The notes beneath the pieces were generated by a model. It was not told where the DNA came from. It ran no database searches and saw nothing but the letters and a program-made list of their open reading frames with translations. Both the position numbers and the translations under genes were made by a program. This document shows positions 10,287 to 20,411 of a stretch of 64,000 nt of DNA, in pieces. Origin of the DNA: Adiantum capillus-veneris (Eukaryota > Streptophyta > Polypodiopsida > Polypodiales > Pteridaceae). Each line of letters starts with the position of its first letter. Within the stretch, counting starts at the first letter, position 1. The stretch lies in the NCBI GenBank assembly GCA_014529385.2, contig CM043962.1, forward strand, positions 130,273,074 to 130,337,073. Reading direction: 5' to 3'.

Positions 10287-13084
10287 TTATCGTGCCAAAA
10301 AAGAATGGGAAACTCAGGGTGTGCGTGGACCTCAAAAAAGTTAATGCAGCTACTAGAAGAGACCATTACCCCCTACCATATTCCGAACATGTACTCGAAA
10401 GAGTTGCAGGCAAGCAAGCTTATAGATTTCTAGATGGGTACTCAGGCTACAACCAAATCACGATAGCGCTAGAGGACCAAGCTAAAACTGCCTTCATCAC
10501 GGAATTTGGCGTGTTTGCATTTCGTGTGATGGCTTTTGTCTTAACAAATGCCCCGGCTACATTCCAACGATTAATGAACACTGCTTTTAAAGAATATTTG
10601 AGAGAGTTTTGTGAAGCTTTCTTAGACGACCTTTGTGTTTACTCTTCTTGGAAAGAACATCTATCATGTTTGCGGAAGGTGTTTGAAAAGTGTAGGTTAT
10701 ATCGTATCTCATTGAACCCGTTCAAATGCCAATTTTGGGTCAAGCATGGAGTTATTTTAGGGCATATAGTATCTAAGAATGGTATCTCAACCGATGAGAG
10801 CAAAATTAAAGTGATTCTAGAGTTACCACCACCAACCAATTACAAGGGAGTTCAAAGGTTCATGGGACACGTGGGTTATTATCGACGGTTTATTTTATTT
10901 TTTGCTGAGATAGCACGTCCTTTGTACAAGCTTCTCATTGAATTTAAATGGACTGAAGAGTGTGACCAGGCCTATGAACAATTGAAGAAAACACTAGCAA
11001 GTGCTCCGATTTTAAGGACACCTAACTGGGATGTCATTTTCCATGTGCATATTGATGCATCAAACTTTGCTATTGGGTGTGTTCTCACTCAACCAGGAGA
11101 ACATAAATTGGACTATCCCATTAGCTTTGCAAGCCGTCAATTGAACGATGCTGAAAGGAACTACACCACTACAGAGCGAGAAGGTTTGGCAATGGTTTAT
11201 GCAGTAAAGAAATTTCGCTACTACCTTCTGGCAAACAAGTTTGTATTTTATGTGGATCATCAAGCGTTGCTGTATCTGGTAAACAAGCCATGCTCCACAG
11301 GAAGAATCACACGATGGTTGTTAATTCTTCTGGAGTTTGATTTCACGATTGTAGTGAGACCCGGTAAAAGGCACGTCATGGCTGATCATTTGTCTCGCAT
11401 ACCCAATGGTGAAGCCCCTACAGGAGTTGATGATGAATTACCCGATACTTCCCTATTCATAGTTGAGACTATGCCTGAATGGAGTGAGAACATTGTTAAC
11501 TTTTTAGTTAATGGTTTTCCACCCAAGGAACTTCGTAAGGATATCGCTCGAAGGCTAGTAAAAGAATGTGAACCCTATTGTTTGATTGCCGGAACTCTGT
11601 ATAGACTAGGCAAGGACGATATTCTTAGGCGTTGTGCCCACGAGGATGAATATTTGTATATCTTGCAAGAAGCACATATGGGCATAGCAGGAGGACATTT
11701 TTCAGGAGACTTGACTGCTAGAAAGGTGCTGCAATCAGGCTATTGGTGGCCAACTTTATTTAAGGATGCATCACTTTTTACAAAAGGGTGTGATGAGTGC
11801 CAACGTTACAAGAACACACAGCGCAAAGACAGAATGCCCTTACATCCTATTAAAGTAACCCAACCATTTGAAAAATGGGGCTTAGACTTTGTAGGTCCAA
11901 TTAGTCCCGCAGCTCGCAACACTCAATCTCGATATATTCTAGTTGCTACGGACTATGTAACAAAGTGGGCTGAAGCTAAGGCTTCACAAAAAGCTGACGC
12001 GAGGACAACAGCTAAGTTTCTTTTTGAGAACATTATCACAAGATTTGGTTGCCCTTTTGAAATTGTTAGTGATAATGGTACCCATTTTATAAATGAGGTA
12101 ATAAGAGAGCTTACCACGACCTTTATGATATCCCACTATAAGTCTACACCTTATTACCCGCAAGCTAATGGACAAGCCGAGAGCACCAACAAGACTCTAA
12201 TCTCTATTTTAACCAAGACGGTAGAAGCTCATCGCACTGAATGGGATTTTAAGTTGACATCTGCTCTATGGGCTTATCGTATTGCTTATAAAGTGGCTAT
12301 TAATTGTACGCCATTCAAAATGGTATATGGCCAAGAAGCGGTTATGCCTTGGGAGTTTGTCATTCCTAGTCTTAGGGTAGCTTCGCAAGAAGGATGGAAT
12401 GGTAACCCCTTAACCGAGCGTTTGTATATCTTAGAAAAACTAGACGAAGAGAGACAGTTGGCTGTGCAAAATGCTCTTGTGGAAAAGGATAGGAGAAAGA
12501 AGTGGTTTGATCGCCATGTGAAGGATAAGGACATCAAAGTTGGTGATAAAGTCCTTATGTATGGAGTACGTAAAGAGAAGAAAAAGTTGAAATATGCTGG
12601 TAAAGGACCATATAGAGTATGTGAAATTACCCCACAAGGTACCCTTCATATGGAAACTCTTGATGGAGTTGAAACCATTGGATTCCTCAATGGGAGTAAA
12701 TTCAAAAGATATTATGATCCTTTAAGCCAAGAAGAACTACGGGCCATTCATCAAAAGAAGGCCGCCAAAGCACAAACCGAGTTAAACAAGATACAAGCTC
12801 AAGCTGAGGCTAAGGAGCGACAACAACGTATAAGACAAAAACGAGAGGCTAACCTTGGAGTCACAAATGCATTCCACGTGGAAATCGAAGAGGATGGGTT
12901 GGACTTTGACACACCTCTACGATACCCTATTGAGTTAAATAGTGCCTATGGAAAAGTGCTATATAAAGCCTTATTGGACACGGGTGCTAAATATAATCTG
13001 CTATCCTATGGGGTGTGGTGTCAGTTAGGGAAGCCACCTCTATCTGAGAGTATTATCCAAGTCAAGGGTGTCAACAAGAAATAA
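10274..13084 (+). pseudogene. pol: pol: RT, RNase H, integrase, start of second protease
   Basis: 936 residues. RT (residues 1-230): VPKKNGKLRVCVDLKKVN, FLDGYSGYNQI, APATFQRLM and catalytic FLDDLCVYSS near residue 116; MAFVLTNAP departs from the usual MPFGL. RNase H (residues about 255-380): HVHIDASNFAIG, TTEREGLAM, VYAVKKFRYYL, YVDHQALLYL. Integrase: HHCC finger (HMGIAGGHF ... CDECQRY, residues about 465-515) and D,D35E core with Asp in GLDFVGP, Asp in VSDNGTHF and Glu in NGQAESTNK. Next is a GDKVLMYG ... GPYRV C-terminal fold. Residues about 870-936 begin a retropepsin-like domain, cut by TAA at 13082. The protein copies element RNA and integrates the cDNA. Lack of a chromodomain fits Athila/Tat. 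Confidence 0.95.
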
Positions 13085-13240
13085 ACTACGGTTTTTGGAA
13101 TCTGGCACACTTATGTCAGTTATGACAATGGAATTGTAGCTCAAGAATTTTTGGTCATGCCTACTGGAACTATGGAGGGTAATATAAACCTAGGCCGCAC
13201 GTGGATGATAGCCACCAAATGCACTATTGATTGGGGGACT
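12880..13240 (+). other. Second retropepsin-like domain downstream of integrase
   Basis: In the pol frame after integrase: KALLDTGAKYNLLSYGVW (Asp codon 12977-12979, canonical DTGA), then LGKPPLSES and a Val/Gly-rich stretch. After the TAA at 13082 the same frame continues with FLVMP (about 13150), NLGRTWM (about 13187-13207) and CTIDW. The order DTGA, W-x2-LGKP, F-x-VMP, LGR-x-W, DW reproduces the domain encoded at 8630-8900, but the sequence is clearly different, so it is not a recent duplication. Identification rests on this motif order alone. An alternative is a non-catalytic protease-like fold used for binding. Confidence 0.75.
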
Positions 13241-14092
13241 GGGGGTGTTACAACGCAAAAACCAACTCTTAGCCCTACCACTCAAGACATAGTCCCTGAG
13301 ATATTGCCTAAGGAAATAAAACCCAAGACATTGCATGTCCAGGAGGTTGAACCATACGTCCCCATAGCCCAACTCTCTAGAGCTTCAACTGATGTAGTTG
13401 AAAGAAAGCTTGAGACACACAAGAACCATCCTAATATAACAGAGAAAACATACAAGTGGGTCCCTAAAGCTTCTGTAGTGAGCATGGTTGATGCAAAAAA
13501 ACGAAAACCTCGTAAGAACCGTCCCACTCACTCCAAGAAATGTAAAGAAACGTTGCGTTGGATTCCTAAACGACTATTGGAAGCCCAAGGATACTATGAA
13601 GGAAATGATCAAATCTGGGTGCCCAAACGTAAAGTGTACTCTTACCTGTCACCTGGCCCATGTAAACCCAATCTTGTGGCTCCAAAACAAATTGAAAATC
13701 GCGGAAAGGAAAAAATCATGGAAAGTTACACACCCGCTCTAGAGCTAGTTTGGGTACCAAAGAAAGAACGATTTGTTCCACCTAGCTCAGGAACAGGGAA
13801 ATCAAATGAAGCTTCTTGCTCTTCATGTAGTTCCTATACGCAAATAGAAGCTTCCACACAACCTCCACCTACCACTATACATATCCATACAAGCACAAAA
13901 GAGTTTGTACCTCTCGGGGTAAGTTCAACACCTACAACAATGTTGCAAATAAAATCATGGGAGAGTACCTTACCACCCTTGCAACTAGATGAAACGCATA
14001 GGGCGATCGAAAACTATTGGTTAAAGCCTTCACCCATAACAACTTGGAACAATTGGTTTCAAAAGGTGACGACCTCATTCCAAAGGGTATGA
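13151..14092 (+). pseudogene. pol C-terminal extension with four W-[VI]-P-K motifs
   Basis: Same frame as pol, after its TAA. The first 40 residues finish the second protease-like domain. The rest is a low-complexity basic Ser/Thr/Pro tail with four spaced motifs: YKWVPKAS (13451), LRWIPKRLL (13553), IWVPKRKVY (13614) and LVWVPKKERFVP (13747). A Cys/Ser-rich run (ASCSSCSSY) follows, ending at TGA 14090-14092. The repeated Trp-Pro-Lys units look like short binding motifs or degenerated tandem repeats. No known family was recognised. It may have been one polypeptide with pol before the stop arose. Confidence 0.7.
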
Positions 14093-14095
14093 TCT

Positions 14096-14225
14096 ACCCA
14101 AGGAAGGGGGGAGTGTTTGCTAACATCAATCATTCACTCGCTCCCCTCTCAACCTTCCTCCCTGACCTCTCAATTCCAATCTTAGGGAATGTATATATAT
14201 AGCCTTATACTCACAAAAAACAAAA
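14096..14225 (+). promoter_or_regulatory. Internal purine tract plus TATA module
   Basis: Right after the pol tail: AAGGAAGGGGGGAG followed by TGTTTGCTAAC, then about 75 bp later GTATATATATAGCC (14190-14203). The real polypurine tract and LTR start at 16019-16036 read AAGAAGGGGGGCAA then TGTTAACC, so the layout is strikingly similar. I infer either a second internal polypurine tract or the relic of an LTR or promoter that drives the ORF at 14373. Confidence 0.45.
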
Positions 14226-14372
14226 ATAGTAAAGAGCAAGAGCGACTAGCAATGAGAGAGCACCCTATCAGATCTTACATATAAGTCCATATTCACCATG
14301 TCAATTCAAGCAACACACAAAAACAACTCTTATGTTTTAAAGGCCTAACCAAATCTATCTGTATTGTCAGAA

Positions 14373-14795
14373 ATGGCTACTTCACCAGAGGCATGCACTT
14401 CTATTTTTTATGAAAGGTACCCTTTGTCTTTTCCTCAAGTGTTCTACGTATGCTACCCTATACTTTCTTGCGAATGGGATTTGATAGAGAGCCTTGCATG
14501 TGAGAGAAATTTTGAGGAGTTAGAATGGCTGATACGTCTATGGCTAACTAGTGATCCCTACCCAGTAGCGAATGTGTCTCCAGTGGCACATGCTTATCCT
14601 TTTGCACAAGATGAGTATCCATGCATCGCGAGGTTCTTGATTAGCATGCTTGCACAAGAGGATGATGAAGAGGAACTAATAGAGACCGAGGAAGACTATG
14701 GACTCACGGACAACGATTTTATTTATCTAGATGATGAGGATAGAGGCCTAGCCTTAGGGTGGCCACCCGGTTTATATAATATCCTCTTTCCTTGA
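14373..14795 (+). CDS. Additional 140-residue ORF downstream of pol
   Basis: The ATG at 14373 opens MATSPEACTSIF. The frame is unbroken to TGA 14793-14795, although the neighbouring gag-pol frames are damaged. The N-terminal half is aromatic and cysteine-containing (FYERYPLSFPQVFYVCYP), the middle has ELEWLIRLWL, and the C-terminal 45 residues are very acidic (EDDEEELIETEEDYG, YLDDEDRG). There is no signal peptide, no clear membrane span and no recognised family. It sits where env-like or other extra ORFs occur in some Athila/Tat elements. A TATA-like sequence lies about 180 bp upstream. It may be a real accessory gene or chance. Confidence 0.5.
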   Translation: MATSPEACTSIFYERYPLSFPQVFYVCYPILSCEWDLIESLACERNFEELEWLIRLWLTSDPYPVANVSPVAHAYPFAQDEYPCIARFLISMLAQEDDEEELIETEEDYGLTDNDFIYLDDEDRGLALGWPPGLYNILFP

Positions 14796-16018
14796 TTCTA
14801 AAAGGGGTGACAGATAGGTAGGTTAGGGGTCTAGATTGTGTTTTGAGTTTGTTTTTTAGGAGTTTTAGTTTTTCACAATGACATGCCTCCTAGAGGTATA
14901 GTGCCTGTTTTTGGATGTGTTAGGTAGGACTTATATGGATCTCCATCCACATGGCTGAGGACATTTGCTTCAACGAAATGAGCCACTCCATACCTCCAGG
15001 TGTACTACTTTCCATGATTCATGTTGGTGGATATGTGTAATTGCTAATAATGATTTTTCATGCTTTGTTTGAGTGCAATAGTTATGATTGTTATCTGCCA
15101 TTATAGATATATAAATTTGTCTTTGCTTAAGTTGATTGAACTCCAGTTTAATCTTATGGATGATCCTGGAGATTAGGAGACCGTAACTTTAGGTTAACTC
15201 ATTTACTTGACCACTAGGCCTAGCTAATAAAATTAACCGAGTATTTGAGACCTTAGGAATGTTTTAGGCAGAGAAAGGCTTGCTCACTTAAACAACAAAA
15301 AACACTAGTGCGAATACCAAGGAAATGGAAGCAAAAAAAACAAAACAAAACAAAACAACATAAGTGCCACAAATGAAAAATCTTACGTTGGAAGAGAAAT
15401 CCTGGCTTGAATTGGTACTTCACTCACATGTATTGTCTATGGTACTAGAGCCCTAGAGGTTCCCAGTGTGGGCACTTTTCCTTGAGAAGCAAAAAACCCC
15501 GGACATACAAAATAAGCACACACGTCACATGATTGTGACCCAAAGTAAAAAAGTATTTTTAAAATAAAAAAATAAAGAAAAATTAAAAGACTTCCATTGA
15601 GCTTACAGTTAACATTTCAAGCTTTTGTTTGCAGTTGTGAGAGCGAGTTGGCTAATCAAAGCTGAAAAGAATAATTAGGGAATCTTGCATTTAGATAATC
15701 TTCTTAGCTTAGCTAGTACTAGAGTAGTTGTTTTAACCTTAGTCATAGCTAACTAATTAGACTCACCCATAAGCTCAAAACTCTTGATTAATTAATTTAC
15801 TCAAAGTGCAATTTATTTGTCCATAATGGCAGTCTAACATTTCATAAATCTTGCATTTACTCATTTCCACATGTACTTTACATTCCCCTCATGATTTATG
15901 GAAATATAATTCTGCTTGCTAAAACAGTGACTTTGCCTTGCAGATTCAAATCTAGATGCTCTACAACATGGATATACCAAGCTTCAACTCAATAGCTTCC
16001 GAGGACGGAATCTACATC
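14796..16018 (+). other. 3' non-coding region of 13.4-kb element
   Basis: About 1.2 kb with no convincing coding frame. A/T-rich, with an A-rich patch (15290-15360, CAAAA units). Long 3' non-coding DNA is usual in Athila/Tat elements. Confidence 0.8.
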
Positions 16019-16032
16019 AAGAAGGGGGGCAA
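16019..16032 (+). promoter_or_regulatory. Polypurine tract of 13.4-kb element
   Basis: AAGAAGGGGGGCAA lies immediately before the TG of the 3' LTR. It is the expected primer site for plus-strand cDNA. Confidence 0.9.
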
Positions 16033-16594
16033 TGTTAACCCTCGTGGCTCACGGACACCCTATCACCTACTACGGACACCGTAACCGTATTATTTATTTA
16101 AGTAGAGTCAGGCACCGGGCTTGTCGGTCCAATAGGGAAAGGTAGAGTGATCGCCGATGAGAGGCGCACTCTAACACGAACATGCTAGGGTTAGTTGGCT
16201 AAGCATGGGCGCCCAAGTGTGAATGGGGTGAGCTCACATAAAAGCCAATTAAACCTAAAATTGAGTCATTCTCTCATTGTGCAATAGAAGCTGCTCTTGG
16301 TCCATCTCCACCTTCTCCTTCACCATCTCCTTGTGTGTGTGCGGGAGAGAGAGAGAGAGAGAGTGTGAGAGTGTGTGTGCGATCGAGCGTTGCGGCGGCA
16401 CGACGGCGGTGAGGCGGTTGAGCGTGGCGTAGCGGCGTCTCCCTCTTCTTCGCGGCGCGGGAATCCTTCATTCGCAACTACGTAGGAAGGTGAGTGACAC
16501 ACCGTTCTTCCTTGTGAGCTTGTCTGTTGTATGACTGTGTGCTAGGAGCCTTTGTGGCTCGCACACAGCGCGTAGCAAGTCCCTAGCCTTGACA
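16033..16594 (+). repeat. 3' LTR of 13.4-kb element
   Basis: 562 bp, TG...CA. About 11 substitutions from the 5' LTR, three of them clustered within about 10 bp near its start (from 16066). Confidence 0.98.
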
Positions 16595-16599
16595 GCTAT
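16595..16599. other. Target-site duplication, right copy
   Basis: GCTAT, identical to 3161-3165. The old element's protease frame resumes here. Confidence 0.95.
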
Positions 16600-17041
16600 A
16601 ATGACAAATAACAGTAGAGTGAAATGTGTAGGTATTGTGAATGCAGTCGAAGTGAAAGCATTCAACACACAATTAGAGGTGGACATTTTTGTCATGCCAC
16701 ACAAAGGAGAGGGCTACCCTATCATTCTTGGAAGACCATGGCTTATGGCTATGGAGGCTAAGAAAGACTGGAGTACCAGAATGATCTAAATGAAGGATAA
16801 TAAAGGGAAGTCCATATTCTACAACATGAAGACGGGGAAGCAACGCAACATGATCTTGGAGGCATCGGAAGATGAGTTCACCAATAACTCTTCAACTACC
16901 TCAGGAGAAGAGATGACAATAACCGAAGAGAGCAAAAGTAGCATCGAAGTAATGGGGGTCATCCTCAAAGACCCAAAAAGATTGGCACAATGTGAAACAC
17001 CATTGCACTATGCAAGAAAAATTTCTCAAGGACAACTATAA
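16600..17041 (+). pseudogene. C-terminal half of old retropepsin plus linker
   Basis: Resumes the protease split at 3165: VDIFVMPHKGEGYPIILGRPWLM, the second conserved block of retropepsin (ILGRPW), then EAKKDWSTRMI and a stop. The next frame (16790-17041) is the Ser/Glu-rich linker leading towards RT. It ends where an inverted LTR-A fragment begins. Confidence 0.8.
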
Positions 17042-17044
17042 GCT

Positions 17045-17151
17045 TTTGTTCTTTTGTTGTTGCTTGTTCTTCTTAGGGTTTAGGCCCTTTGGTCGGGACC
17101 TACAAGTCGGCTCCGTTCTTCAATGGCTTGACACGTCAGCAGTTTGTGACA
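17045..17151 (-). repeat. Truncated LTR-A fragment inside old pol
   Basis: Read on the minus strand from 17151 it starts TGTCACAAACTGCTGACGTG. It continues with GAAGAACGGAGCC and GGGCCTAAACCCTAAGAAG, colinear with the plus-strand LTR at 25766-25860. Only the first ~107 bp of the LTR are present. Confidence 0.8.
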
Positions 17152-18145
17152 ACGTCCACAGACATCAGGATGGGCACCTGCAGTTATGTCCGACTAGTGT
17201 GAGCATAGCCCTTTGGTTATGAAGTCCTAACCAAGATGGACCATCATGTATGCAACCCTTGGTGGATACAAGTAAGTTGCATTGGATGCTCTCTAGTGAG
17301 TTAACTAATGAAGAGAGGAGAGAATATGTCTAGGTAGCTTCACCACATTGTTCATTTATGGTTATGATAAAATCACAGGCATCAAAGTGGTACAACACCG
17401 CATAAGGCTCAAGGAAGGAAGTAAGCCTGTACTGCAAAATCTCAAAAGGCTTGGGGTAATTCAACAAGAAGCATTGCTCAAAGAGGTGAGGAATTTGCTA
17501 CAAGCAGGTTTCATTTATCCCATCGAAGACTCAGAGTGGGTCTCTCCAGTGGTAGTCACACCAAACAAGAACGGTAAGAAGAGATTTTGTGTAGTCTACT
17601 AACCTCTCAACGCAACAACAAAGAGGGATCATTTTCCCTTCCCATTCCAAGATGAAATTCTCAATGAGGTAGCAGGTCATGAGCGCTACATAGAATGTGA
17701 TGGCTACTGTGGCTACTTTCAGATTAGCATTGTAGAAGAAGACTAGAAAAAGATAATTCTCGTAGCACCATGGGGATGTTTTGCTTACAAGGTGATGCCT
17801 TTTGGCCTCATTAAAGCTCCAGCCACATTCCAACGCTATGTTACTTTTGTCTTCCAGCCATACTTTGGCAAGTCAATACAAGTTTTCATAGATGATTTTT
17901 GCATCTATAGCTCTCGCTCCCTCCATTTGACCAAGGTCTATGATGGCCTAGCTAGGCTGCAAGCTTTGGGTGGCCAGCTTAACGTAGATAAGTTTCACAT
18001 TGGTGAAATCCAGGTCACTCTTCTTAGCCATGTAATTTCAGCAAAAGGGGTTGAGGCTGACCCTAGCAAGATTCAAGCTTTAGTATCTTTGTCATCACCC
18101 ACCACAGCTAAGCAATTGGTCTCTTTCCTTTAGAAGGTAAGGTAT
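17152..18145 (+). pseudogene. pol: Reverse transcriptase of old element
   Basis: After a decayed leader (NEERREYV at about 17310) come HRIRLKEGSKP, LLQAGFIYPIEDSEWVSPVV and NKNGKKRFCVVY, then a stop at 17600. It continues with LNATTKRDHFPFPFQDEIL, CDGYCGYFQI, a second stop, MPFGLIKAPATFQRYV and the catalytic FIDDFCIYSS near 17888, then HVISAKGVEADPSKIQAL up to a stop at 18131. RT would copy the element RNA. F-x-D-D replaces the usual Y-x-D-D, as in related copies here. Three stops make it a pseudogene. Confidence 0.88.
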
Positions 18146-18179
18146 TTGAGCAGGTTCATTCGCTTGCTCTCTCATGTGA

Positions 18180-18640
18180 TTCTCCCTAATCACCCATAAA
18201 GATGTCTTCCTATGGAGTGAAGAAAATGAGCAACAATTTACCGAGGTGAAACAAATCCTGGCTACACTTCCCACCATTGCACCCCGTAGATGGAACAAGC
18301 CATTTTATGTGAACCCCAATGTTGGAAGTGATACACTTGGAGCCGTACTAATGCAAAAGGACCCCCAAACCTCTTTCATGAGACCTATCTACTACTCTAA
18401 TCGTGTCATGACCCCATCAGGAAAAGGATTCACTACGATAGAGCTTGCATTAATGTTTGCCACTACAAAGTTCCGCTCTTATTTATTGCCTAGACCCTTT
18501 GTAATTCTGACAATGGAAGAGGTATTTCCGTATGTGATGCAATACATGGATGTCTCATCTAGAATCTCTAAGTGGCTTGTTAGGACAAGAGTTTGATTAC
18601 ACCATGCAGTGGTAGCCAATTTTTGAAAATCAAGAAAAAA
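18180..18640 (+). pseudogene. pol: RNase H of old element
   Basis: KPFYVNPNVGSDTLGAVLMQKD corresponds to the first RNase H block (usually hvDAS...iGavLmQ), but Asn and Val stand where the catalytic Asp is expected. PIYYSNRVMTPSGKGFTTIELALMF, ATTKFRSYLL and FDYTMQW-like wording follow to about 18640. Integrase does not follow, so the element is truncated here. Confidence 0.75.
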
Positions 18641-19136
18641 AAAGGAAAAAAGGTTTATCTTTCCTCTGTCCAAACCACGGCAACACCACCGGAGGGTTCG
18701 ACAATTCCCCGGTCAATTAGTGAGCCACAAATTCTCTCTCTCTTTTTCCCTGCCCCGCCGGCCCATGCGGCCCAGCTCTGAAGGCACCCCCGGCCATGGC
18801 CCGTCACTATCCATCATTAGCCTCAGTTTTCCGAGCCATGGTCACAAGAACCAACCCCAAGTAGGGGAGAGAACATTACCAAGAAAAACGATAAAAAGTT
18901 GTTGTTTTAACATTCACCACCCCCTCTATGCTTAACCACCAACGAGTTGCCACCAATTTGGCCACACATCTCTCCATTATCACTAGAAGAGAGAGGTCTC
19001 TCTCTCTCTCCTGCTCGGCTCCGCCAATCCACCACCATCTCTCTTATCCCTGCTCCTGTGTCACCTAGGGAGGTGGGTGCATAAACCAAGTTGCCACTGT
19101 CATATTCCATTGTCGGGCCGCCATTCATTGACAAGA

Positions 19137-19138
<2 letters not shown>
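18641..19138. other. Non-coding, C/T-rich
   Basis: No gene or repeat family recognised. Composition becomes C/T-rich towards the microsatellites. Confidence 0.6.

Positions 19139-19195
<57 letters not shown>
19139..19195. repeat. (TC)n microsatellite
   Basis: About 28 uninterrupted units. Confidence 0.98.
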
Positions 19196-19197
<2 letters not shown>

Positions 19198-19384
19198 CAT
19201 TACTTATACACACACACACTTTCACATTTTTTTATCCTCTCTCTCTTACCTCTCGCTCGTTCATACTCCATCGGCGGGCTACCATACCTCACCCCTCCCT
19301 CTTCCCTCTTGTCCACACTCCCTCGACCTCACTCTCCCCTCCCTCTCTCCCCTCTTGTTTTCCTCCCACCAGCGGGCCACCGTG

Positions 19385-19385
<1 letters not shown>

Positions 19386-19447
<62 letters not shown>
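19386..19447. repeat. (CT)n microsatellite
   Basis: About 30 units in pyrimidine-rich DNA. Confidence 0.98.
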
Positions 19448-19449
<2 letters not shown>

Positions 19450-19492
19450 CCTCGCTATCTCTCTCTCTCACTATCTCTCCCTCCCTTGATTT

Positions 19493-19621
<129 letters not shown>

Positions 19622-19650
19622 AAGCAGCCCCGCGGGTGCATGGAGTAGAA

Positions 19651-19651
<1 letters not shown>

Positions 19652-19685
<34 letters not shown>
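19652..19685. repeat. (TC)n microsatellite
   Basis: About 17 units. Open frames across 19077-19895 are Ser-Leu or Arg-Glu translations of these repeats and are not genes. Confidence 0.97.
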
Positions 19686-19688
<3 letters not shown>

Positions 19689-20224
19689 TTCACCCACACA
19701 TACCCTCTCTCTCTCTTCGCCATACCAAAGGACAACCCCCCCCCCGCACGCCCCCAAGTGCATTTTGCTTTTTGTTGGCACTACAGTTAGGCAGGGTCTA
19801 TCGGGAGGAATTTTGTCGCCATGGCCATAGGGGCTTTGGCCAATCAAGATTCGTCGTGCAAGGGTGTTGTTTTTATGTGGAAGACATGCATGCAATTGCT
19901 ATTTTTGTTTGGTGTAAAAGATAGTCTAGGCTTTGCGCGTGAAGACTTCGACATGAATTTTTGACGAAAGCATGTTTTTCTGTACATACTGGCGCTACTG
20001 CACCAGATGCGGTTTCTGCACTACTTTTACACATAATTTCTTGTGTGTTTGTGAGAGAGTGATTGATGCACTGTATTGAACATGCGTGCGTGTGTGGAAA
20101 TTGTTCTATTTCTAGCACGTCTGTTTCTCGATATGTATCACTCTTTGTACACTGTCGCTGTCTCTTCGAGTCCCATACTAGTAACTACTATGGAGTATGC
20201 ATCTTCTGTGGAGCTTCCATTGTT

Positions 20225-20228
<4 letters not shown>

Positions 20229-20270
<42 letters not shown>
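20229..20270. repeat. (CT)n microsatellite
   Basis: About 21 units, followed immediately by ATAAAGG. Confidence 0.98.
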
Positions 20271-20273
<3 letters not shown>

Positions 20274-20411
20274 AAGGCAGCGCCTCCATCTACTATAGAC
20301 AACCTTGTTTCCTTTCCTTAGGCTGATTCGCCTCTTGCTTTCTTTTCTCATAATCGGTATCAGTTTAGATTGATTGCTCCTACTCGCTCCTCTTTGTCGA
20401 AAATCTCCACA

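Larger units (their letters stand above)
3166..16594 (+). mobile_element. 13.4-kb Athila/Tat-like LTR retrotransposon with second protease
   Basis: A full-length element: 562-bp LTRs (TG...CA), tRNA-Asp-type primer-binding site, gag, protease, RT, RNase H, integrase, an extra retropepsin-like domain, a tail ORF, polypurine tract and a GCTAT target duplication. The LTRs differ at about 11 of 562 sites with no indel (about 98% identical). At the often used plant rate of 1.3e-8 per site per year this would be somewhat under 1 Myr. There is no chromodomain and no second RNase H. In-frame stops at 6748, 7156, 9588, 9882 and 13082, plus frame changes near 7140, 9240 and 10245, make this copy non-autonomous. 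Confidence 0.97.
1633..18640 (+). mobile_element. Old Athila/Tat-like Ty3/gypsy element, split by insertions
   Basis: Plus-strand gag (1633-2618), protease start (2933-3165), protease end (16595-16789), RT (17348-18133) and RNase H (18180-18640) lie in the order expected for gypsy elements. They are separated by a 13.4-kb insertion whose target duplication sits inside the protease. The RT wording (SEWVSPVVVTPNKNGKK, APATFQRYV, FIDDF) resembles the Athila/Tat branch. Stops and frameshifts are frequent, so this is the oldest layer here. Its own LTRs and its integrase were not found in the window. Confidence 0.8.

Noticed and set aside
11400-11680. Second (archaeal-type) RNase H as in Tat/Ogre elements
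   Set aside because: Only a short connector lies between RNase H and the HHCC finger of the 13.4-kb element; no room and no motif for another RNase H.
14364-14372. Upstream TTG start for the downstream ORF
   Set aside because: An ATG follows three codons later at 14373; a non-ATG start is unlikely in a plant transcript.
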